From Margaritifera margaritifera (taxonomy: Eukaryota; Mollusca; Bivalvia; Unionida; Margaritiferidae), in assembly GCA_029931535.1 (NCBI GenBank), contig JAQPZY010001418.1, positions 306,001 to 370,000 on the forward strand: DNA of 64,000 bases, in the 5' to 3' direction. Positions 1 to 12,690 of the stretch are shown one piece after another. The notes under the pieces are model-generated. The model saw only the letters and a program-made list of their open reading frames with translations. It was not told where the DNA came from and did not search any database. A program made the position numbers and the translations under genes. Position 1 is the first letter of the stretch. Each line of letters begins with the position of its first letter.

Positions 1-230
1 AAATATCTATTATGAAATCTTCTTTATTAAGGTTGTACTTTATGACCAATAATTTGAAAATACCTTATTGATTCAATCCTAAAATCTTATCAGTCCTTTC
101 CTCTTCACCACAGACTCTTTTCAAACCAAAAACAGTTTGTTTTTTTGTTGTTTTTTTTTTTTTTTTCAAACTTGACCTTCAATTCCGAGCAAGAAGCAAA
201 AAGTCAATTAAAAATTTAAGGAATTATTTT
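1..230. repeat. Dispersed repeat, copy 1 (pairs with 4283-4512)
   Basis: This segment resembles 4283-4512 in the same order and orientation. Both share a stretch around 'CTTCTTTATTAAGGTTGTA', then 'CAATAATT.GAAAATACC', 'CCACAGAC' and a distal 'CAAGGAATTATT'-like end. Divergence is substantial (many substitutions and small indels), so this is an old interspersed repeat. No coding capacity is visible. The copy may begin before the window. Confidence 0.6.
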
Positions 231-1800
231 TCATAAAACAAAATATGTCATATTACGAATACTGCCAACCTGACATGTAAATCAAAATGTACAGTTATTC
301 TTCAGCCCATCGTACTTCAGTGGGTTTCAAAACGGCACACCTCAAATGGTTCAGTCCAAATGCGTCAAGCTTGTTAGGGAAGTAAATACTAGCGTATTAG
401 ACTGTTGATTGATATATGAAATCGTGTTTCCAAGTATTATGTTCCTCTGATTTATGTGCCTTGTATGCAATCAGAAGATGAACTAGTCGAATCACATGCA
501 TTCTTTATCAAAGTGGCGACGACCAAGAGAAGCGCACGCATACCGGAGATTTATAACAGGATCAACATATGGCTTGCACTTCGAGCGCGCCGAATAAACA
601 AAATGAACACAAAACTGAGAAGAAGAAAAAAGAACATAAAACCCCTACAAGATAGTATTATTGTCACTAAGCAATTTGGTAACAAAATCAAGGAATATTT
701 TTATCTAGTACAGACATATTAAATTGCAAAAATGTTTCACATTTTGCAAAGAGATACAATTAGAATTGTACACATGTTATACGTGTACAATATTGATATT
801 GGTTACCTGTACTATGTCTCTTTTATTGTGTCGTAACACTGCAATATCCTCCGTACAATTTGCTTCATGAATAATATCAACTTTTTAAATTATATTTAGT
901 CAACATTGATTATAGCGAGACAAGATCCATCTTCTGAATGCCTTGTGGTGGAATGATAAAAAAATAACATTTCCAAAATTAATTATCTGACATAGCCTTA
1001 CCAAAGAAAAACGATGCTCGTCGATTCAACAATGAATTCTGTACACCTTTACTTATGTCCTTGAAAAAACAAATTCTTGCAAACGTAAAAATAGATTTTA
1101 AACAGAATTAATTATCATAGATCTCTCACGAAAAAGATTATGTATGACGGCTTACGGAAAAAGTATACAATTGTTGATATTGCAAATATTGTTAAACGAT
1201 AATAAGTGTTTAGATTGCATTATTTCATGTAATTTGTCATATTTTCATCTGTCATATTGTAACATTTATCAACCACCTTATCCAGACATTGATTCATTAC
1301 CAAAATAAGAAATAGTAAGACTCACAACAATTAATCCATCACATATCTTTGAATATTATTTAAATAATTTAATCAAATGAATCCGTTTTTTATATATTTC
1401 TTTCATTTTAATTTTTTTAATTCTATATATCGCTCTGTCCTACCACAAGGTATCGTTCGTAGAGCAAGCTTAGCTGAAATGTAATTAGGAAAGTTTTAAT
1501 CAGTTTTGTTGAATATTTGATGTAATAGGTTTGATTGTTTTTTGTATTGTGTCATTGTGTCCTCCAATACTGCGTGAAAAATAAAACAGTTTATTTATTA
1601 ACTTCAAGACGCATTTTATATCAGTTGGGCAGATTTGTTTTTCTTAAGAATACAAAACTTGCGAAAAGCATTAGCTGCCTCAGAATGGGAGATTTTTTGT
1701 GTGCCAATACATATTGTGCATGTACTTTAATGCTAGTAAATGATTAAATAGGGACAAAATCTTATACGTTAGTATCTGTACTCTGTATGTTGACCGCTAA
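231..1800. other. AT-rich stretch without recognised gene
   Basis: No splice-supported exon, RNA gene or clear mobile element is seen. A short open frame at 468-722 (+) encodes a basic peptide (run RRRKK), but it has no recognisable domain, matches no family I know, and could be chance. The rest is AT-rich sequence with short homopolymers. Confidence 0.4.
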
Positions 1801-1805
1801 GCAGC

Positions 1806-1928
1806 AACATTTTTGTAACTTCAACGACCATCATAAATTTTCCACTCTTTTAAGCACTGTTTTCGTACGATCCCCCGTCTTTTAAGCGCTAAAATTTATG
1901 ATGCTTCTTGAAGTTATAAAAACATAAC
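1806..1928. repeat. Foldback element (imperfect inverted repeat)
   Basis: The left arm (1806-1841) and right arm (1891-1928) are near reverse complements, sharing AACTTCAA and CATCATAAATTTT around a 49-nt loop. The loop contains two direct copies of TCTTTTAAGC. It may be a small foldback MITE. No target duplication was found. Confidence 0.6.
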
Positions 1929-2519
1929 ATTATTATTTTGGTGTAGGTTACCATTGTCTTCTACACTCATTTTTGAAAACCATCATATATTAAGTCTAAC
2001 AAAGGTAAAGTCACAAAATTAGTATTTATTTTCTAGTCTCCACAAAAACATATAGCACATTTAGTAACCAAACATAAACATAATTCGATAAGTGTGTTTC
2101 TAAGCCTTTTGACGACCGGACCAAGTTAACTTTCAAACGCTATTTCAGTATTCATTTCATGCAATATTTTCATATTTTAAATAGTGGACGTAACAAGGTT
2201 TACAAACAGGCGAAGACAATATACTGCTTTTGTAGAATCTAAGGAATTGGAGGTCCCCAATTTAAGAGTAGTAGACTCTACTTCCAATGTGTTATCACTT
2301 CAGGGGACCTCACATCCGGTTATAGACTCAGATAATAAAATAGATTAGTATAGGACCTTATCCATATACTTTTAAATCATTTTCAAACTCATGTTAACAT
2401 AGATATTGCACACATATTTAAAGAGACAGAAAAACTACTACACTGAAAGAAGATTATTTCACATAGAAGCTAATAAACATTTGTATTATATACTTAAGCG
2501 TGAAATATAGAAACTTATC

Positions 2520-3225
2520 GGAGAAATATTTTTTTTTTTTATTCCTATATTTTACATGTGAAAAAATATATCCTTATATTTTCACATGTGGAAATATCAG
2601 ATTTCCCATCATGCTATGCGACATTTAATTGTGTGTGCCTACATAAGTTATATCTGCAAAAACAAAAACGAACACTTTGTGAGCTAGAACAAATAAATAG
2701 AAGCTGCATTAAATTTCAGATATGGAAATTAATTTTTGCTGAAGAAATTTGACTCGACTCCGTTTCCGTCTATATGAAGTTATTTCCCCTTACTTCCTTG
2801 ACAACAATAATAAACCGGCTGTGATGCATTGCTGAATCGGACTTGCTTTGTGGTCAAATATCATCAAATAGTTTACAAAATGTCAAAAATGTAATTTACT
2901 TCGACAGTTTAGGTCAATCCAATCCTACCGATCTCTTAAGTCAATGATATTTATATGATCAGCCTATGCAAGTGATGTGAATTTATGAAAAGAGGGTGTT
3001 GTGTTGAGCTGAACGGTGAGTTTAATCTTCTAAGTTTCGATTCTAGAGGCAGTTTGGTATCTAAGAAGAAGAAAATTTTCTTTTCCTGCCTAAATACCAG
3101 ATATATTTCACCTTGTGTTAGCAACAATGATATATTTTAACTCGTGGCTTCGCCACTCATTAAAATATTAGGTTTTGTTTTGTTTTTGTTTTTTTGTACC
3201 ACACGATGAAATATATCGCAGGAAA
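2520..3225 (+). repeat. Dispersed repeat, 700-bp class, copy 1
   Basis: Clearly homologous to 6950-7530. Shared landmarks in order are the palindromic CACATGTG head, ATTTCCCATCATGC, GTGTGTGCCTACATAAG, AAGTTATTTCCCCTTAC, AAAATGTCAAAAATGTAA, and a tail with TTCGCCACT and CACACGAT.AAATATATC. The same internal order and truncation-free alignment indicate two insertions of one non-coding element. Its superfamily is not recognised. Confidence 0.75.
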
Positions 3226-3259
3226 AGCAAATATCCTCTATGTAATAACTTCAGTTTAA

Positions 3260-4282
3260 CATTAGACAGCTATGACTGAGTCAACAGATACATAGCACAA
3301 TGTGATCTGAAACTGAAATATGTAAGAATTGTATTATCACCGTCAGTGAACTGTATAAGATATACGTTATACCAATCTTCTAGAGAGAAAATTGCATGCA
3401 CAAGTCTATGGCATTTATCTTGGCAAGTGTTTGAATTTGATTTAATATTGTTAACAAATACCTGATAGAATGATTTTGTCGCGTTTTTCTGGAGATAAAT
3501 ATATATATATATATATTACTGATTTTGTCCAGTTATACTAAGTTCCTTTTAGTATATATTCATTGTCTAAGCATAGCGCTGATGAAATTATTTATATGAA
3601 TAACGTTTGTCTTGATATTAAAGTTTTCCACAAGATCTTTGGCATCTTAAAACTAACAAAATTTACATCAACCATGTCATTTACCAAAAATATCCCCTTT
3701 TACACCATTTTTGGAAAATAGGTTTTTACCATCTATTTTATTTGAATTATTAAGACATAAGGGTTGTGAAAGAATGGATTATATGCCCACCATGAGGTTT
3801 TCTTGTAGGTGTTCGCAGAATAAAATTACACATTTGAAAAAGGATCTAAACTTATTTGCAAGAAAACGCAATCCATACTTCTCCGGAATCAGATCTTTTC
3901 CCCTCAGAATTTCTCAAGACTTTCTGAGAGAAGTTATTTCCAATTCGAATGATTAAGTGGGTTGAATTTATTTAATTCACGACACTTTCAACGCGTTATA
4001 AAAGGAATGGATGTTGGGCATATTTAGACCAGCACTATCTAATGTGTTCATTTAAACGTTCCTCTTAATTTTATATCCTTTTACACTCCATTCAAATTAA
4101 AAGAAAACAGTATTTATCTGTTGTAGCATATGTTCTGAAGGGTCTGGTAAAACTGATAATAAATGAACAAGGATAGGATAAGCTAATGTTTTGATTACGC
4201 ATATCTTTCTAATTAATGATAAATGTGGAAAAGACCAATTATCAAGTAGGTTTTTGAATCGATTGTATTTTGCCAAGATAAT
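3260..4282. other. No recognised gene
   Basis: AT-rich sequence with a short TA run near 3498-3516. An open frame at 3711-3956 has no recognisable similarity and no splice context. Nothing else is supported. Confidence 0.4.
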
Positions 4283-4512
4283 TATCTATTGGGAAATCTT
4301 CTTTATTAAGGTTGTATTTTATTATCAATAATTCGAAAATACCACAATGATTCCATCATATAGCCTTTTCCGTCCTCTTCTTCTTACCACAGACCCGCCT
4401 CTCACAAATCCAGACAGAAGCTGTGTTTGTTTACATTTTCTTCAAAAATAAACTTTTATCAAGAGCAAAAAGCAAACAAATCAATTACATTCAAGGAATT
4501 ATTCCGAGAATG
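4283..4512. repeat. Dispersed repeat, copy 2 (pairs with 1-230)
   Basis: Second diverged copy of the repeat at the left window edge, same orientation (see 1-230). It ends about 280 bp before the retrotransposon fossil on the - strand. Confidence 0.6.
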
Positions 4513-4789
4513 CTCATCATCACTCAAAATTAATGTTGAGTCATCTGCGTATCGACTTACTAAATATTTAGAAATATCTTCAGAAGGTCTCCTTGTTACA
4601 CCTCGCTCAGTAAGACAGAAAGATGATAGATGATAGATTAGCAATATTCAGAAAAATACCCGATATATCATTATCATAACAATTAAACCTATGTTTCATA
4701 GATGGGAGAAATCCCAGAAATTCAAACTTATTCAAATTAAAATAACATTCAATAGCGTCAACGGCTTATTCAAAGTCTAAACACACTTA

Positions 4790-6250
4790 GGTCAGGTCTG
4801 TTTCCTTTGATTTCGCGGTATGTGTGGATTGGCATGTCACAGAGTATGGTTGCTTTTTCGTTCTCAGTTACGGTTTCTGTTTTATTCTGGTACCATTTGG
4901 TGGTACAGGTAGCTCGAAGTGACTGCAAATCTTCCAATGGATGTAGGCTGCTTCTGCTTTATTGTGCTTTCCTGTGTATTCCTTTTTTTGCAAGTATAGG
5001 GCAACCTGAGGTTGTATGTTCAATGGTTCTTCGAATTGGTTGCAAAGTCGTCACAGTGTCGTGGTACCATCCTTGAGTATTCTGTTTTGAAAAGTGCGGG
5101 TGTTAAGGCCTTGACATTGGGCTGCTATTATAAAGCCCTCTGTTTCAGCTTTTAGCTTTATGCTGTTTAGCCACTGGTTTGTTTTGTCTTTGTCTGTATC
5201 TGCTCTTTTCAGTTTCACAGGATAAACACCGTGCATCGGTTTTTCTTCCTATTTTGTTCACCAGTTCTTCCTGTAATGTGTCTTTTCCTTTCCGTTTGTA
5301 TTGTCTTACTTTTTATGTCACAGATAGGTCATGACCTTCGTTTGGCTTTACATTGAGCTTGGTCTGGAATTTTCGGCTTCTTTTGTTACTGAAAACTTTT
5401 TTATCCTCAGTTGATGTTTGAAGACAGCTAGGAGAAGTGCATCATCTTTCTTTTGAACGTACAGGTAAAGAACGATTGTTCTTGCTTTGTAAGTGTTTTC
5501 AGTTTGTATCAGGCACCTTCCTCCTTCTCGCCTTGTGATCTGTAGTCTATGTACGTCAACTTTGGGACGGTGCACGCGGTACATCGTTAAGAGGTTTCTT
5601 GTTTTTCGGTCTAATTTTTGTAGTTCTGACATTATCCAGTTTATGACGTTGAAACTACATGTTACTACAAGGACAGTGAGTGTACTGATAGCTGTGATCT
5701 TATTTGCAGCATTAAGTTCACTTCCTATGATAGGTTTTGTCGACGTGTAGCACTCCTTTATTACGTTTTCTTTCATGGATCTATGGTGGATTTCATCTCC
5801 ATCGTATATTCCTAAATACTTGTATAGTTTTTCATGTGCAAGGTCTATGATAATTATGTTTGTGTCAAGCTTAATATTGTATGATTCTGTTAGTTTTCCT
5901 CGTCTGAATGTAGCCGTTGCACCTTTTTCAATATCAAATTCCATTCTGATATTCTTGCTGAATTTTAACACAGTGTGGAGAAGAGTTTCAAGCTGGTCAT
6001 CGTTTGTTGTAAAAGTTTCCAGTCATCCATGTAAATGAGATGGGAAATGGTCTTCTTGTACACTGTGTAACAACATTCTGTTTCATTCAAGTGGGTGCTT
6101 AATGGGCTAATGGCAAGGCATAATAGAAGTGAGAGAACGAGTCTCCCTGGAATATTCCACTTTTTATCCTAATATAGTCACTACTGAACGTTCCTTCAGT
6201 ATGATTCAGAATAAGCTGGGTTTTCCTAATTTCCATTGTTCTATCCATAC
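4790..6250 (-). pseudogene. Non-LTR retrotransposon fossil: reverse transcriptase and C-terminal region
   Basis: Read on the minus strand from 6250 downwards, the segment shows a reverse-transcriptase core and its C-terminal extension. A YMDD catalytic motif is encoded at 6033-6022 in one frame. The frame then shifts near 6000-6010 into a 207-codon open stretch (5971-5348) with hallmarks of the RT thumb: KYLGIY, SELNAANKITAI, NWIMSELQKLDRKTRN, HRLQITRREGGRCLIQ. Further down (5236-5051 and below) come the motifs NQWLNSIKLKAETEGFI and a Cys-His-like segment, then ILCDMPIHTYREI..NRPD. In elements of this kind that last motif precedes a restriction-like endonuclease, which suggests an RLE-type (R2/NeSL-like) element. 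At least one frameshift, several stops and loss of the 5' and 3' ends show it is dead. The clade is inference. Confidence 0.85.
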
Positions 6251-6324
6251 AATTTCGCAGTGTTAGTGCTGGCTTTTATCTTTAGACTTTTGATGATAAG
6301 GGAGTGAGTGAGACTGTCAAAACC

Positions 6325-6374
<50 letters not shown>
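6325..6374. repeat. (TTA)n microsatellite
   Basis: About 16 uninterrupted TTA units at the upstream (5') edge of the retrotransposon fossil. Confidence 0.95.
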
Positions 6375-6376
<2 letters not shown>

Positions 6377-6409
6377 ATCTATGAGATTCTCGATATAAAA
6401 TTATATTAT

Positions 6410-6620
6410 TTTTAGGGAATGAATGAGTGAACGAATGTCTGGATAGCATGACGGATGAATCAACGAAACGATAAAAATAAATCAACAAAGATGGGTGCAT
6501 GTGTTGATTAATAGAAAACGTGTATGAATATAGTTAATGAATGAATGCTTGACTGAATGAGTAAATGACTAAATGAATGAGTAATTGAATGAATGACTGC
6601 ATAAATGGGTGAATGAAGAA
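6410..6620. repeat. Degenerate (GAAT)n satellite
   Basis: A long run of imperfect GAAT/GAGT tetranucleotides, interrupted near 6440-6530. This is low-complexity sequence. Confidence 0.8.
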
Positions 6621-6885
6621 ATGGATGACAGAACAGATGTGTAAAAAAGATTCAATATTAAAGGAAGAGAAGGAGGTAAGGCCACGTTTCGCCGACCGCA
6701 TTCCATATCTGTAAAATAAGTTTACCAGACGTTTACTCAATTGAATTGTGTAACCCAATAGTCCAAGATAAAAAACAAAAACAAAATAAAGATTAAACGA
6801 ATCAATCTAGAAACGAAACAAGAAAGAAATTAGGAAAGATGAAAAAACTGTTATAAATTCATATTTGTACAGCAATAAGCTTTCA

Positions 6886-6888
<3 letters not shown>

Positions 6889-6949
<61 letters not shown>
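6889..6949. repeat. (AT)n microsatellite
   Basis: About 30 AT units, directly next to the second copy of the 700-bp dispersed repeat. Confidence 0.95.
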
Positions 6950-6952
<3 letters not shown>

Positions 6953-7530
6953 GAGTGTGAAATATAAAAAATTATTCACAAATTAATTTTTTTTTCATTT
7001 TTCTTTTCATTTCACATGTGAAAAAAAGATTTCCCATCATGCCATGAGACGCTTAATTGTGTGTGCCTACATAAGTTATACTTGCAGCAAGAAAAAAGAG
7101 CACTTTGTGAGCTACAACGCATAAATGGAAACTGTATTACCTTTCAGACATGGAAATTGTTTTATTGCTGAAGAAATGTTACTTGATGCCGTTCGAGTCT
7201 CTATGAAGTTATTTCCCCTTACTATCTTGACTAACCCGCTGTGATGTATTGCTGAATCTGATTTGCTCAGTGGTCAGATAGAGTTAAAAAGTTTCCAAAA
7301 TGTCAAAAATGTAATTTACTGCAACATATTAGGTCATCCTAATCCTACCGCTCTCTTCTAAGCGTAGATTCATGAGCAAGTTTGGTATATAATTTAAAAA
7401 ATCTTTTCCTACGTTAATACCGAACATGTGTCATCTTGTGATACAAAAAGACGATATATTTTAACTCATGCTTTCGCCACTTGTTCAACTCTCACGTTTT
7501 TGCACCACACGATAAAATATATCCAGTTTA
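6950..7530 (+). repeat. Dispersed repeat, 700-bp class, copy 2
   Basis: Homolog of 2520-3225 in the same orientation, with small internal deletions. It starts at the end of an (AT)n tract and ends just before the (TACA)n tract at 7545, so it may have inserted into, or seeded, microsatellites at both edges. Confidence 0.75.
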
Positions 7531-7544
7531 ACGAAGGAAAGTGG

Positions 7545-7658
7545 TACATACATACATACATACATACATACATACATACATACATACATACATACATACA
7601 TACATACATACATACATACATACATACATACATACATACATACATCATTACATACATA
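7545..7658. repeat. (TACA)n microsatellite
   Basis: About 25 TACA units with a small interruption at the end. Long open frames in several registers here are artefacts of the 4-bp period. Confidence 0.95.
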
Positions 7659-8034
7659 AATCATATGGTGAAAAACAGCCCTCTTAACTGCACTGGATCC
7701 AGCAAGGATTGTCTGTGTTAGCGATGGATTCAAATACATTTTAAAAAACTGACAACGAAAAGGTGCAAAACTAGTTTTAACTAATCTAATCGCTTCATAC
7801 TCCTATTTTGTATTTGTCTAAGGAAATCTTAAAACAGAGACAAACAATAATCACAAGAGAATGCGCTGAATTTTACGAAACTATTCACAACTGTATGTCT
7901 AATGGAAGTGTTAGTTGAAATTATTATATGTCGTAATTATTGGTTTGAACTTCAATGATAAGCTGTGTATAATAATTTTTGTACCCTTTGGCTACAGGAG
8001 TTTTTGTCGAGGAGATTTAAATCCCTCATCATAT

Positions 8035-8210
8035 TGTTACGACCCTATGTTAAGAACAAATGTAACAAAAAGAAAGTGAAACCAACAATGTTTGTAAAAA
8101 TCAACAAACAATTTATTTTAAATAATTAATGTGAAAATCAAAATACACTTACAGTATCGTGTATTAAAATCCAAATAATCCAATAATTATTAGTGTCCTA
8201 ATCACAAGTC

Positions 8211-8288
<78 letters not shown>

Positions 8289-8985
8289 ACTATAAAATGT
8301 TCCAAACGAATGAATGTTCCAAGTTAATGAATGTTCCAAATGAAGCTTCATAATGAACGAATGTTTTGAATGAATGAGTCTTCGTAATGAACGAATGTTC
8401 CGAATGAATGAGTCTGTAATGTTCCTATGTACCAACGATAATGTAATCCAGATCATCTTTAAGAATGTTCAGAGGCATCCTAGAAAGTTCTAAATATAAC
8501 TCCAAATGTTAGTGAGTACTCCAGGTAGCTCTGATTAATGGTCCAATAAATAATTCCTTTCGAATTATGTATACAGCAATACAGCATTACAGCATTACAG
8601 GGTTACAAGATTCCAGCACGGCTATTATTTCAGACATCTGATGATTCCAGGCTGATCGTAAAAACAGATCTTTTCAACTCAAGATTTAAAACTGAATGAA
8701 TATATCGTATATTCAGGTCTTTTATACATTTTGCAAATGGCACATTTCACAACAGGAAACGTGTGATATTACGACCCAGAATGCAATACTAAGTGCGTAT
8801 ATTTAATGGAAAAGTACTCCAGGTGCGGTAAACAGCTCTGACCTTGAACAAAAGTTCAGTAAATACCTTGTTCACATCATTTTTCAAACTTAAAGTGCGA
8901 CTCACTATTTGACACAATTTTAAAGTACAGTCATAGGCCAAAAGTTTAAGCACACTATAGATTCCATATACATAATTCCGTAACA
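8035..8985 (+). mobile_element. Solo LTR with 4-bp target-site duplication
   Basis: The segment begins TGTTACGACC and ends TTCCGTAACA, so it has the TG...CA ends and short terminal inverted repeat typical of LTRs. It is flanked on both sides by ATAT (8031-8034 and 8986-8989). The 951-bp length fits a single LTR, and no gag or pol coding is present inside. The body holds a (TA)n tract at 8214-8284 and several repeats of GAATGTTCC. A second truncated copy lies at 30642. A Ty3/gypsy-like origin is plausible but not shown. Confidence 0.75.
8214..8284. repeat. (TA)n microsatellite inside the LTR
   Basis: About 35 TA units within the solo LTR. The related copy at 30642 lacks it, so the expansion probably arose after insertion. 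Confidence 0.95.
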
Positions 8986-8989
8986 ATAT

Positions 8990-10038
8990 TAATCAAAGCC
9001 ATAGTACTTTTCAATGTGTCACTAGTTTGTGGTCCTATCTTCTATCTCGTCATTGCGCACCGTTTCATTTACCTCAGACTACATATGTTTGACCTTTGAT
9101 TTGCACTCGTCAGGACATACAATAAAATGTCGAACTAAGTAGAGTGAAAATATGACTATAATGCAAACAGTAAAATGGAAGGACATAAATATTCAGAGTT
9201 CAAACTAAAAATCAAAATCTGTTAAATCTCATTGTATCAGATTATTTTTAAACATATTGATGTTGAAAGATGTAAATGGAGAAGAGTGCAATTAACTCTA
9301 GGTGAGAATGGATTGGATATAATTTAGCTTGCACTGCAACAAATGAATTATTGCTAATGTACGAACACTTTTCAAAGTTCAACTTTTGTCACAAAAACAG
9401 TACGGTGTGATGTAAGCCAATTTGTGCTTCCGGTGTTTCGTATTGCAGAAAATAAATACAATAGCAATGTGTATAGTGTGCGCTTCAAGTAAGATAAAAT
9501 ATAAATTAAAGTTAATTATGCAGACAAGGTCTAAAAGTTTATAATAAGCCCACAATGCATGGCAAAATATAAATTTGTTTTACAGTATTTTGCTCGACAA
9601 TATCATTATGCAATATGCGTATGTAACGTTGAGGGTTATAACGAGCAGGAAATCCTACATTAACTGGCACAATAAATAAATAAATAAATATATGAAACTT
9701 GGTTATATATCAACATAAATACTGAATTTGAACTTCTAACAGTAAAAACAATATCAGAATGAAAAATTCAAATCAACCATTACCAAAAAAGGGCTTAGTA
9801 AGTGTAAATTCCAGTGTAAAGTTCTTACAAGATGAAATTTTCTTCCTTTTACAACAACTCTGCTAAATTTTAATATATATATGTGTACTATATTTTTCCA
9901 CAACAGTAGATTTTGAGAGCAACGTGGAAAATTGTCAAAGCAATATTCACTGTAGTGCAGTATTAAAAAAATGGCGTAAATAAATTGTGGAAATATTTTA
10001 AGCATTTCTTTCTCCTATATTAGGGGAAAATGCATGTT
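8990..10038. other. No recognised gene
   Basis: AT-rich sequence with no supported exon or complete element. There is a short (AATA)n run near 9672-9692. Confidence 0.4.
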
Positions 10039-11790
10039 TTATACTGGAGGATTTTTAAGAAAAAAAGAATCACAGGCTTTCTTCTACATCAAAATAATAA
10101 TAAAGGCGACTGCATGACATTAATATGATCTTAAGACCTTTCAACTGCTCATTATCAATCTTCAAATCAACGCTTATCAAAGAGCATTCTTCATTAGGTT
10201 GCATAGTTACTGGTAAATGCAGAAATGTTTTCAGCATTTGTAAACGAGGCTCATCGTATATGTTTAAGGGTTTTGTAGTATTCATTAGAACATCTATGTA
10301 AAATGTTTGAATTTTCAACTTCATTGATACGGTGTAAATCGCTTATTTGGCATCTTGACTGTTATATCACCAGATCAGGTTCCAAACAAATGCATTTTGA
10401 AACCTCAATGAAACGTAGACGGGTCACTTCTCTTGGTAGATAGAAACACACTGCGAACGTATTTTATTCTGCAACACGTACAGTAAAACATGACATTAGC
10501 GGACACCTATAGTGTCAATCGGATCGTACTCGGTTTTTTCTCTCGCATGCCGAAAAAGACCTTGAATGTAAATAGTGGCCATAATGAACTGCCATCAAGC
10601 CCGTGGTTATTATTATGTAATAATAACTTCACTGATGTCAGAACTGCTCAATGAAGTGTCGTCACTTTTAGAAACATCAGCGGTAGTTGGAGGTTATTGA
10701 AACCGAATGATTTCTTCAACTGTCTCACAAATTACAAATTTGGGAAGCGTCACTACCACTTCCTCTGATTCTCCAAACTGCTCTCAAGTGGCGTAGATAC
10801 ACAACAGGAAGAAGCGAGAGCGCCACCTTGGAATCAGTATTTCAAATCTCTTGTAGAGAGTAGATGTTATTCAACTCGCAGATGTTATTCGACTCGCAGG
10901 TGTTATTTGACTCGCATCAGAAGGAGACGATAATGTTCGAATTGTTCTTGCATATGACACCTGCTTAAAAAGGACAACAAATATGGAACCCCACTTTTAA
11001 TTTCACAAACATATTTGGCATCTATTATATTGGGGCACCTGCTCACAAAGGGCAAACTATTATGGGTCTTCGAGTGTTCTTTATGGACAGGTTTCGATAC
11101 ATTTCCATTAACACAATAATACTACTAAATTAATTAAAGTTTAATGTCGTTTGTACTTAAACGACCTGTGAAAAATGGAAAATGCTATACCCACTAATTA
11201 ACTTGTTTCTTTCAAATTCACGATTTTTTTTTTGATTTTTTTTTTTTTTGTGAAAAAAAGATGTCGTGATCGACCCAGGATAGTTATGTGTAAACTATAA
11301 CAATTTAATGAAAATCGGACTAAAACACATAAGTTATGAATATTATGTATATATTGATACCTACATAGCTCCACGCTGCTAGAATTCCTGTCAATTTATA
11401 TTACATAATTGTTTGCAAATTGCTGGCGATAGGATTGGTCAGCGGACCATTAGAATGTTCGCTGTGCGATAGTTGATTGGTCAGTTACAGCCGCGTGACA
11501 CCACTGAAGTCCAATGGCTCAAAACTAATTTTAACGTTACAGGGTGACAACATTTGCAAATGTTTCCACAAATTGAGAACTTTTTTCAAATAAGTTTGCT
11601 GACTTGAGGTGGAAATGGAGACTTGATGTATTATCTTGACATTTGTGAAAGTTATTTTGACTTTGCGAATTGTCCTCCTCGCTTCTTTTGTCACTGAATA
11701 AAAAGAATGTAAATCCAGCAAAAATGTGCTATTAATTACTTTAGGCTAATAACAAATAACGCTAAGTAGCATCTAAAGACAAATGTACTA
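10039..11790 (+). repeat. Long dispersed repeat, copy A
   Basis: This block aligns in order with 23150-24385. Shared landmarks are AGAGCATTCTTCAT, a segment near TTTTCAACTTCATTGATACGG, ACACCTGCT.A.AAAGGAC, GTGTTCTTTATGGACAGG, GGATTGGTC.GCGG, and a distal TAA.GCTAAG..GCATCT. A third partial copy is at 12470. All three have the same orientation. Minus-strand open frames at 10070-10324 and 11485-11721 are not conserved in the other copies, so they are not taken as genes. The element class is unknown. Confidence 0.65.
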
Positions 11791-12469
11791 TGAGTGAACG
11801 AGAAACAAAAATGACAAAAGAGAATAATTGCTTCTTGCTGCCAATTAGTTTGGAAATAACACCAGAATGGTGTACAAGATAGTTCATATGAATAAACAGA
11901 AGCTACACCGACACACGGCAAAATACAGAAACAACAAAAATGTCGCTAGAATATTCCTCCCGGATTAAAAAGACAATTGTAAATGTTAACTGAGCGAAAT
12001 ATTAGAGAGCTCTATCGTTGTTAACTGTACATTTAAGTCTTAATCTTGGTGTATTAAGGTATTTCAACAAAAACTAAACTACGATAGGAGCTTCTGTTGT
12101 AAAGGATATTTAATTATGTGCTGATGTATTTAACATGCTTGCATGGAAACAGTTTAAAATTGTTTATTTTCGTGTATTACTTAACGCTATTAGAAACTCA
12201 ATCCCATTTACAGATGTTTTACTTAAAAATAAAAAATAATTTTAAAAAAATAATTTATTTGCTAACAATTTATTATAAGATATATTATTTGTTATCTTGA
12301 CTTTAATGAGTATAAGTTTATTGTGCTTTTGCCATTCGATGAAAAACACTGTAAACGCGTGTCGAAGAAATGAGCTACAGTGTAGGTCCAATCCAGACTT
12401 TTTATTAGATTAACGTATACCACTTGTAAAAAAAGGGAGATACATAATATTGAAATGCGCACAGGTTGG
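11791..12469. other. No recognised gene
   Basis: Spacer between copies A and C of the long dispersed repeat. It is AT-rich and no supported feature is seen. Confidence 0.4.
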
Positions 12470-12690
12470 AGGCAATGGTATAAAATTATTATGAATTTAG
12501 GACTTTGCAACTGCCAAGAATCTATAGCAGATGTAAACACTTTCACAGAGTAGTCTTTATTAGACAGAACGTTTTAAACATAACAAAACGATGCTCGTTG
12601 CATATGTATAAGGCTTTGAAAACCTAGGCAAACTGTGTTGAATTTTCAACTTCAGTAACACGGTTTAAATTGTCTGTTACTGAATTTAGG
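12470..12690 (+). repeat. Long dispersed repeat, partial copy C
   Basis: Shares ATTTAGGACTTTGCAACTGC and a downstream TTTTCAACTTCAGTAACACGG-type segment with copy B (23150 onward), and the second of these with copy A. It is truncated after the head of the repeat. Confidence 0.6.

Noticed and set aside
5493..6038. Plus-strand frames of 85-87 codons
   Set aside because: Antisense shadows of the reverse-transcriptase fossil.
7428..7739. Open frames of 63-97 codons
   Set aside because: Created by the (TACA)n microsatellite.
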